Assembly (NCBI RefSeq): GCF_002090175.1
Contig: NZ_BBRN01000005.1
Location: 434,001 to 498,000 of the forward strand
Length of the DNA: 64,000 nt
Direction: 5' to 3'
Source: Demequina sp. NBRC 110057
GTDB taxonomy: Bacteria; Actinomycetota; Actinomycetes; Actinomycetales; Demequinaceae
Part shown: positions 59,395 through 64,000 of the stretch, one piece after another
Layout of the letters: each line of letters opens with the position of its first letter
How positions within the stretch are numbered: position 1 is the first letter of the stretch
Made by a program: the position numbers and the translations under genes
Notes under the pieces: model-generated
Seen by the model: only the letters and a program-made list of their open reading frames with translations
Told to the model about the DNA's origin: nothing
Database searches by the model: none

Positions 59395-59642
59395 CCCCGC
59401 AGCTCCGTCTGCGCCCGGGACAGCCAGGCGAGCGCTCGCACCGACTCCCACGAGCCCGCCTTGAGTTTCTCGGCGGTGGCGGCCGCACGCTCGAGCAGCA
59501 CCGCCGCATCGGGCGTCCCCTGGGCGGAGATCGCGAGGACCGCGAGGGCCTCCACCGCGTCCCAGGTGCCGGCCTTGTTGGATTCCGCGACCCTGACGGC
59601 GCTCGCGCGCGTCAGGGCTCCGGGGTCGTAACGGGTGTCCAT
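59391..59642 (-). CDS. Small hypothetical protein with two internal repeats
   Basis: An 83-residue cytoplasmic protein with an excellent GGAGGTGAGCC site before the ATG at 59642. It is built from two similar helical units, AESNKAGTWDAVEALAVLA and AEKLKAGSWESVRALAWLS. No function is recognised; the repeat suggests a small helical bundle. The stop codon overlaps that of the convergent hydrolase in CTAG. Confidence 0.7.
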   Translation of the reverse strand: MDTRYDPGALTRASAVRVAESNKAGTWDAVEALAVLAISAQGTPDAAVLLERAAATAEKLKAGSWESVRALAWLSRAQTELRG

Positions 59643-59737
59643 GGCTCACCTCCGCGCGGGCGCCGTGCCCGTCAGACGCATCGTGGCACGGACTCGCCGC
59701 GCGGCGGAAGGGTGCGCCGCGCCGTTAGCATGCGGTC

Positions 59738-59965
59738 ATGGCGAATTCTGGATCGATTGACGACGTCTCCATCGGTGGCGAGGGTATCCGCCTGGGGCAG
59801 TTCCTGCAGCTCGCGGGCCTGGTGGATTCCGGCGGCATCGCCAAGGAGCGCATCCGCGACGGCGAGGTGACCGTGAACGGCGAGGAGGACCTGCGCCGCG
59901 GCCGCCAGCTCGTCGTCGGCGACGTGGTGGAGTTCGGCGGGCGCCGCGCGCGCGTGGCCGAATAA
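59738..59965 (+). CDS. S4 domain RNA-binding protein (YbcJ-like)
   Basis: A 75-residue protein consisting of a single S4 domain. The run RLGQFLQLAGLVDSGGIAKE followed by RIRDGEVTVNGE matches YbcJ-type proteins, which bind structured RNA. Role in ribosome or RNA metabolism is unspecified. The ATG at 59738 is followed directly by coding sequence and the gene is convergent with the membrane-protein gene downstream (13 bp apart). Confidence 0.87.
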   Translation: MANSGSIDDVSIGGEGIRLGQFLQLAGLVDSGGIAKERIRDGEVTVNGEEDLRRGRQLVVGDVVEFGGRRARVAE

Positions 59966-59978
59966 GGCTGGTCGCGCG

Positions 59979-61052
59979 TCACCGCTCGGGGTTCGCTTCG
60001 TAGAAGGCCCAGTTCTCCTCGAACAGGCGCCGCAGCTCCTCGTCATTGATGGGCCGCAGCCCCTCCAGGACAGCCGCGACCTCGTCCGGCGTTCCCGCGT
60101 GCTTCGCACCCGCCGGGGACACGGTCCCGTCGTCGTATGTGTGCACCACGTCCGCGTACTCCGACGTCACGATGAGGTATCCGCTGCCCTCGCGACGGCT
60201 GTACCCCAGCCCGTCGATGCGGTGCGCTCCATCGTCATCGACGGCGCAGGTCGCGGAGTAGTCCTCGGCCGTCAGGGTGTTGTTGCCGTCGTGCGGGTCC
60301 ACGATGCCGGGGTTCGGATCCGCGATCATCCAGCACGGGTAACGGTCCGCATTTTCCTCGGAGGGAGGGTCGAAGTCCTGCCTTACCACCACCACGCCAC
60401 CCTCGGCGGTGACGATGACAGAGGTCGGACCGTTGTAGACCGAGGCCTGCGCGAGGGTCGCCCCCGGCACGTCGGTGGACCAGTTCGCCGCCTGCTCCTC
60501 CAGGTACCTCGCGAGGGCCTCCTCCTTGGTGGGCGGCAGGGTCTCGGGATCGGGCTCCTCGCGTATATCGAAGACCGCGCCGGCGACCACCACCATGGCG
60601 AGGCCCGCGGCGATACCCGCGGCGCGCATCGGCCACCCGCCGACGCAGGCGCCCCATACGAGCGCGGCGCCTGCGGCGACGAGCGGATAGACCAGGTCGA
60701 CGCCGCCCGTTGCCCACCACAGCATCGGGATCTCGCCAAAATGCGTGACTGCCGCCGCGAGCATCACCGCCATCGCTCCGACAGCGACCACGCTGCCGCC
60801 GATGCGTCGCTGACCCGTGAGAGCCACACCGACCACGACGAGCAGGGCCGCGGCGCCCACGAGGGCACCGGCAATGAGCGGCAGCCCGACGATTCCGCCG
60901 AATCCCCAAAGAATGAACCCACCTGTGGTGAGCGAGGCCGCTCCCCACAGGATCGCGAAGGCCGCGACCACGGCCGCCGGCGCACGCCACCACTGCCGAC
61001 GTGGCTGGTCCGTCCGCGGCTGGATGTCTTCTGCGGTCGTCTGCTCGGTCAT
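59979..61052 (-). CDS. Hypothetical membrane protein with soluble C-terminal domain
   Basis: A 357-residue protein. Residues about 25-165 form five predicted membrane helices, and about 175-357 form an acidic, probably extracytoplasmic domain. Two Cys are present there (RYPCWMIAD and YSATCAVDD) and could form a disulfide. No family was recognised. ATG 61052 is preceded by GGGGGGA at 6 nt. It is a single gene near the tRNA-Thr duplication but is outside the duplicated boundaries. Confidence 0.7.
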   Translation of the reverse strand: MTEQTTAEDIQPRTDQPRRQWWRAPAAVVAAFAILWGAASLTTGGFILWGFGGIVGLPLIAGALVGAAALLVVVGVALTGQRRIGGSVVAVGAMAVMLAAAVTHFGEIPMLWWATGGVDLVYPLVAAGAALVWGACVGGWPMRAAGIAAGLAMVVVAGAVFDIREEPDPETLPPTKEEALARYLEEQAANWSTDVPGATLAQASVYNGPTSVIVTAEGGVVVVRQDFDPPSEENADRYPCWMIADPNPGIVDPHDGNNTLTAEDYSATCAVDDDGAHRIDGLGYSRREGSGYLIVTSEYADVVHTYDDGTVSPAGAKHAGTPDEVAAVLEGLRPINDEELRRLFEENWAFYEANPER

Positions 61053-61090
61053 CGAGTCCCCCCGGAGCGAGCCTAGCGAAGGCTATCGTG

Positions 61091-61116
61091 CCCCGGGGAG
61101 TCGCTGAGTGCGGTGA
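61091..61116. repeat. Single arm of palindromic repeat family B
   Basis: CCCCGGGGAGTCGCTGAGTG with flanking bases matches one arm of the family B elements at 33618 and 37473. The second arm is absent, so this is a half-element or remnant. Confidence 0.6.
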
Positions 61117-61146
61117 AGCACGCGGCCGCCACTAGCAGGACGCACA

Positions 61147-61216
61147 CGACAACGACGAAGCCCCGGGGGCTTTTTCGAGCCGCCTAAGGGAATCGGACCC
61201 TTGACCTATTCATGAC
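61147..61216. repeat. 70-bp duplicate of the tRNA-Thr 3' half and downstream hairpin (att-like)
   Basis: This stretch matches 62792-62880 across tRNA-Thr from the anticodon-stem side through the T arm and acceptor 3' strand into the downstream hairpin, with two substitutions and one 19-nt loop deletion. It stops matching at the anticodon region, so no functional tRNA is present. The pattern is that of an attachment-site copy left by integration at a tRNA 3' end. Confidence 0.85.
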
Positions 61217-61315
61217 AAGGGCCTTGGAACACCGAGCCACACGGAGAACCGGTTGTCGCTCGAGGCAGTTCATATGCCTGGAATGCATCACGCGTCGACT
61301 CCTGAGTCAGTGGCG

Positions 61316-61341
61316 GGCAAGTGGACCCTCGCCCACTTGCC
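61316..61341. promoter_or_regulatory. Inverted repeat upstream of the antitoxin-like gene
   Basis: GGCAAGTGG (61316-61324) and CCACTTGCC (61333-61341) form perfect 9-bp arms with an 8-nt spacer, 30 bp before the start at 61372. Ribbon-helix-helix antitoxins usually bind such sites to repress their own operon. Confidence 0.55.
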
Positions 61342-61371
61342 TCCGCTCAATTCTCGTGTGCCGATCTTCGC

Positions 61372-61797
61372 ATGGCCGACAACGAGACCGTCACTGGCGC
61401 TCCCGTGACGGAGGCGCAGATCGAGGCGTGGGCCGCCGAGGTGGAACGCGGCTACGACGTCGACGCGCTCAAGAGGCGCGACCGCGGCCGCCCCGGCCGC
61501 GGTGCGGAGGCCTCGCAAGTGATCGCGCTGCGGTTGACACCAGACGAGCTTGCCGCGCTCGACGCGAAGGCCTCACGCGAGCAAGAGACGCGGGCGGATC
61601 TGATCCGCGAGGCTTTGACCGCCCTCGACGCGTGGAAGCCCATCCGTCCGCGCTCAAGCACGGCATCACTGCCGAAAACGCCATCCGCGCGGCCGAGTGG
61701 TCAATCCGGATCGAGGACCTCGACGACGAGTCACCCGCGCGGCAGTTGCGCCTTGGCTTCGACACACAGTGTCGCCTGCTCGAGATCGTGGTCCTGA
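61372..61797 (+). CDS. Ribbon-helix-helix antitoxin-like protein
   Basis: A 141-residue frame whose first ~90 residues look like a CopG/RHH antitoxin. An acidic lead segment is followed by a basic RRDRGRPGRG stretch and the RHH unit VIALRLTPDELAALDAKA with SREQETRADLIREALTAL. The remaining ~55 residues are Ser/Arg-rich and overlap the toxin-like frame; they look like read-through of a lost stop or dual coding. The ATG at 61372 has no strong Shine-Dalgarno site. It lies inside the tRNA-flanked cassette. Confidence 0.6.
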   Translation: MADNETVTGAPVTEAQIEAWAAEVERGYDVDALKRRDRGRPGRGAEASQVIALRLTPDELAALDAKASREQETRADLIREALTALDAWKPIRPRSSTASLPKTPSARPSGQSGSRTSTTSHPRGSCALASTHSVACSRSWS

Positions 61798-61871
61798 CAT
61801 TCGATGCGGGGGACGAGCTCGTCATCCACGCCATGAAGCCCCACCCCCAGATGCTCGATCTCCTGCCCTGA
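61632..61871 (+). CDS. Toxin-like protein of the HPxALKHG type (BrnT-like)
   Basis: A 79-residue protein starting at the GTG of 61632. It begins HPSALKHGITAENA, continues with a DDESPARQLRLGFD segment and a LLEIVVLTFDAGDELVIHAMK strand, and ends MLDLLP. This resembles the small proteins commonly coded just after RHH antitoxins in actinobacteria, with a BrnT-like RNase fold as the probable type. It overlaps the antitoxin-like frame by 166 bp in another frame, which is unusually long. Toxic activity is unproven. Confidence 0.55.
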   Translation: MEAHPSALKHGITAENAIRAAEWSIRIEDLDDESPARQLRLGFDTQCRLLEIVVLTFDAGDELVIHAMKPHPQMLDLLP

Positions 61872-61889
61872 TCGCACTGCGGCACGCCT

Positions 61890-62726
61890 CTACCGAACAG
61901 GCACCGACTCGACCTTGTAGGCCGGGCGGCGCTCAATCCAACGGTCGAACCGTGTCTCGCTGCGCGAGGCTTGTGGCGACCATCCCTCCGCGTCGACGAG
62001 GAAGCACCCGCTCAACACACCCCAGCGCCAGTACCGTGCCATGAGCTCACCGCGTCCGAAAGCCGCCAGCAGTCGAGCCAGCTCGACGTCATCCACCGCC
62101 TCGATCACATGGTCTCCGTCTCCGAAGGTGACGAGGATCATCCCACTCCAGTCCTCGAGCTCCAGCGCGGTCCCGGTGGCGGTGCGGCGCATGCGCCAGA
62201 CCGAGGCGTCCTCTTCGAGGCTGGTCTCCTCGAGATCGGACGACACATCCAGAAGGCGCGCACGGAACGCAGCGTCGGCAAACACGCTGGGGAGCGGGTC
62301 CAGCCCGCGCCGAGGTGCGGGTCGCTCGCCAAGCGCCGCCTCCGCAACATCGCGCCACCGCGGCGCGTTGCGCGCCCCCGTGTCCTGGCAGATGAAACTC
62401 GTGAAGCTCAACCCCACGGAGTCCACGAAGCGGAGGCCCCATGCGGTCGGAGCCACCTCGACGAGCGCGGTCTTCGCGAACACCCGGCGGCGGAGCGCGC
62501 CTTGGATGATCACCCGGTCCGGCTCAACTGCGATATACGGACGGAACGTGAGCGCCCAGATCGCCAACGCGAAGGCGACGACGAACAACCAACCATCGCG
62601 GATCTCGGCTGGGTCCATCTCGCCGGCGGCTACGAAGCCGTAGTCCCAGTAGAGCTGGCAGGCCATGAGCGCCCAGAAGGCGATCAGCACAAGCCTGACC
62701 CACCACTGCACGCGCCAGACGCGCAC
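61890..62726 (-). CDS. Membrane protein with two N-terminal helices, PH-like soluble part
   Basis: A 278-residue protein. Two hydrophobic segments lie near the N-terminus (RLVLIAFWALMACQLYW and WLFVVAFALAIWALTF), followed by a beta-rich segment YIAVEPDRVIIQGALRRRVF that resembles bacterial PH domains. The rest is soluble, with no recognised motif. The GTG at 62726 has GGTGG 7 nt upstream; longer frames run into the hairpin near the tRNA. It lies between the two tRNA-Thr repeats and so may be cargo of an integrated element. Confidence 0.6.
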   Translation of the reverse strand: MRVWRVQWWVRLVLIAFWALMACQLYWDYGFVAAGEMDPAEIRDGWLFVVAFALAIWALTFRPYIAVEPDRVIIQGALRRRVFAKTALVEVAPTAWGLRFVDSVGLSFTSFICQDTGARNAPRWRDVAEAALGERPAPRRGLDPLPSVFADAAFRARLLDVSSDLEETSLEEDASVWRMRRTATGTALELEDWSGMILVTFGDGDHVIEAVDDVELARLLAAFGRGELMARYWRWGVLSGCFLVDAEGWSPQASRSETRFDRWIERRPAYKVESVPVR

Positions 62727-62791
62727 TTCAGCGCCACCGAGGATCACGGCAAGAGCATAGAGCGACGCCCCGCGTAGCCGAGTAGCGAACT

Positions 62792-62880
62792 CGACAACGA
62801 CGAAGCCCCCGGGCACCTGACGGTGACCGGGGGCTTTTTCGAGCCGCCTAAGGGAATCGAACCCTTGACCTATTCATTAC
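62792..62880. repeat. Parental copy of the tRNA-Thr 3' repeat
   Basis: This segment spans the hairpin downstream of tRNA-Thr and the tRNA 3' half. It corresponds to 61147-61216, with 18 bp matched before the hairpin loop (62792-62809), a 19-nt loop unique to this copy (62810-62828) and 52 bp after it (62829-62880) with two substitutions. Confidence 0.85.
62803..62839 (+). terminator. Hairpin with T-run next to tRNA-Thr
   Basis: Perfect 10-bp arms AAGCCCCCGG/CCGGGGGCTT (62803-62812 and 62827-62836) enclose a 14-nt loop and are followed by TTT on the plus strand. The T-run faces rightward transcription; on the minus strand it would still form a stem downstream of the tRNA. Confidence 0.75.
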
Positions 62881-62914
62881 GAGTGAATCGCTCTGCCGAC
62901 TGAGCTAAGGCGGC
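62842..62914 (-). tRNA. tRNA-Thr (anticodon CGT)
   Basis: A 73-nt cloverleaf on the minus strand. The acceptor stem pairs GCCGCCT with AGGCGGC, the D arm has GCTC/GAGC, the anticodon stem ATTCA/TGAAT encloses CTCGTAA, and the T arm AAGGG/CCCTT encloses TTCGATT. The discriminator is T and CCA is not encoded. Its 3' half is duplicated at 61147-61216. Confidence 0.95.
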
Positions 62915-62955
62915 GTGCACCCCCGCGAGGAGGTGCGGTCCACCATGATAGCGGG

Positions 62956-64000
62956 TCAGCAGCGAGTTCCCGAATCCGGCAGGTTGCCGTCCACCATGAA
63001 GCCGTCGACGTTGTCCACGATGCACGCGTTGGAGCGGCCGTAGGCGGTGTGGCCCTCGCCCTCGTAGGTCAGGAGCGGGGCGCCCAGCTGGTCGGCCATC
63101 GCCTCCGCCCACGCGTACGGGGTGGCGGGGTCGTTGGTCGTGCCGACCACGACGATCTTGTCGGCAGCGCCGGCGGCGGCCTCGTCGAGGCTCGTCACCG
63201 TCTGGGCATCGGACTCGGGCCAGCCGTCGCAGCCGGTGCCGGAGGCGAACCACCAACCGAACGTGGGCGACACCTCCTCGGCCTCGGCGGTGAAGTCCTC
63301 GATGTCCGCGTACGTGGTCGCCTCGCGGTCCACGCTATCGGCGCAGTTGATCGCCGTGAATGCCCACGTGGAGTTGGCGCTGTAGCTGTCCGACGACGGC
63401 TCGCGGTCGAAGTAGAAGTTCGCCAGCTGATACATGATCGCGCCGGTGCTCTGCTGCTCGAGCTCCTCGAACCCCTGCGTGAGGAAGCCCCAGGACTCCT
63501 CCGAGTACAGCGTCACGATGATCCCGTACAGCAGCAGGTTGCGGTTGAGGTCATACGTCTGCGCCGTATAGAACGGCTCCTCGAGCGCCCGGTCGAGCAG
63601 TGCAGTGGTCTCCTCGAGCCCCTCCTCGACGGTGTCGCCGAGGGGACAGTCGCCTTGCGCGATGCACCACGTGAGGTAGTTGCGGTACGCGTTCTCAAAG
63701 CCACCCGCCTGGCCCAGCGTGAGGTCCTCGTCGCTCAGCGTGAGGTCCAGCGCGCCGTCGAGCACCATGCGCCCCACGTTCTCCGGGTACAGCTCGGCGT
63801 AGGTCGCCCCCAGCTGCGTGCCGTACGAGAAGCCCATGTAGTACAGCTCTTCGTCACCCAGCAGCGAGCGCAGCAGGTCCATGTCCCGTGCGGCGCTCAC
63901 CGTGTCGACCTCCGTCAGGAAGTCGCCGGTCGCGTCCTCGCACCCGGCCGCGAAGTCCTGGGTGCGCGCCACCTCAGCGTCGACGTCGTCCTGGCTCTCG
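62956..64000 (-). CDS. TAP-type alpha/beta hydrolase (tripeptidyl aminopeptidase-like), N-terminus beyond window
   Basis: The last ~348 residues of a secreted S33/SlpD-type peptidase are visible; the N-terminus with any signal peptide lies past position 64000. The nucleophile elbow is MGFSYGTQ, the acid lies in GTTNDPATPY and the His in EGEGHTAYG. The TAP C-terminal domain contains paired cysteines, including CADSV, GCDGWP and a final Cys. Enzymes of this group release peptides or act as esterases outside the cell. It follows tRNA-Thr in the same direction on the minus strand. Confidence 0.88.
   Translation of the reverse strand, partial: ESQDDVDAEVARTQDFAAGCEDATGDFLTEVDTVSAARDMDLLRSLLGDEELYYMGFSYGTQLGATYAELYPENVGRMVLDGALDLTLSDEDLTLGQAGGFENAYRNYLTWCIAQGDCPLGDTVEEGLEETTALLDRALEEPFYTAQTYDLNRNLLLYGIIVTLYSEESWGFLTQGFEELEQQSTGAIMYQLANFYFDREPSSDSYSANSTWAFTAINCADSVDREATTYADIEDFTAEAEEVSPTFGWWFASGTGCDGWPESDAQTVTSLDEAAAGAADKIVVVGTTNDPATPYAWAEAMADQLGAPLLTYEGEGHTAYGRSNACIVDNVDGFMVDGNLPDSGTRC

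Larger units (their letters stand above)
61053..61371. other. 319-bp region holding repeat B3, the tRNA-Thr 3' duplicate and an operator-like dyad
   Basis: From left to right it contains one arm of a family B palindrome (61091-61116), the 70-bp duplicate of the tRNA-Thr 3' half and its downstream hairpin (61147-61216), and a 9-bp-arm inverted repeat (61316-61341). No gene was recognised before the antitoxin-like start at 61372. Confidence 0.75.

Noticed and set aside
61165-61216. A second functional tRNA-Thr gene at the left repeat
   Set aside because: Only the 3' half matches; the D arm, 5' acceptor strand and most of the anticodon loop are absent.

Overview
The window reads as the chromosome of a high-GC actinobacterium, most likely of the Micrococcales. 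Supporting signs are roughly 70% GC, many GTG and one TTG starts behind good Shine-Dalgarno sites, overlapping GTGA/ATGA gene junctions, a RipA-type NlpC/P60 hydrolase, an LxxTG surface protein, DUF4012 and CAP lipoproteins, and FCD-type GntR and MarR regulators. Genus is an inference. No phage, IS element, rRNA or CRISPR was seen.

Layout. (1) 1-13.5 kb, cell envelope and exopolysaccharide: a partial peptidoglycan endopeptidase, metX, then an EPS locus (flippase, two glycosyltransferases, a polymerase-like membrane protein, a chain-length/BY-kinase fusion, a DUF4012 protein, a low-molecular-weight tyrosine phosphatase), two CAP lipoproteins, a sortase substrate and a YdcF-like protein. The priming glycosyltransferase lies apart at 21.9-23.3 kb. 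(2) 13.5-25.1 kb: a large FAD/Fe-S D-lactate dehydrogenase-like enzyme, a 1394-residue repeat-containing secreted protein, an L,D-transpeptidase and a DUF389 membrane protein. (3) 25.1-53.7 kb, a composite aromatic catabolic island: hpaD, an RraA-like gene, hpaH and hpaI (homoprotocatechuate meta-cleavage) divergent from a LysR regulator; GntR and two MarR regulators; an MFS exporter; a MetE-core protein; metF-ligM-purU-metF, which looks like tetrahydrofolate-dependent aromatic O-demethylation with C1 disposal as formate; a dipeptide-type ABC importer with a permease-ATPase fusion and a DUF3500 protein; an amidohydrolase; and a run of dienelactone hydrolase, FAD monooxygenase, SDR, SnoaL, FAH, RidA and succinate-semialdehyde-type dehydrogenase genes. 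(4) 53.9-56.8 kb: GH43 glycosidase and oligosaccharide symporter. (5) 57-64 kb: miscellaneous genes, a toxin-antitoxin-like pair between a tRNA-Thr gene and a 70-bp duplicate of its 3' half, and a partial TAP-type peptidase.

How the parts may work together. A methoxylated aromatic could be demethylated by LigM onto tetrahydrofolate; MetF would reoxidise methyl-THF and PurU would release formate. The resulting catechol could be opened by HpaD and processed by an FAH-family enzyme, HpaH and HpaI to pyruvate and succinic semialdehyde, which the 52.2 kb dehydrogenase would oxidise. HpaE and HpaF are not seen, so the route is incomplete here. The substrate is inferred, not shown.

Beyond genes, the window has three families of intergenic palindromic repeats, 9-bp-phased GTCACA repeats in front of two envelope genes, several operator-like palindromes, and about 55 copies (counted by eye) of the 9-mer GGCCGATGC/GCATCGGCC where base composition predicts about two. 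That word is nearly absent from the EPS region.
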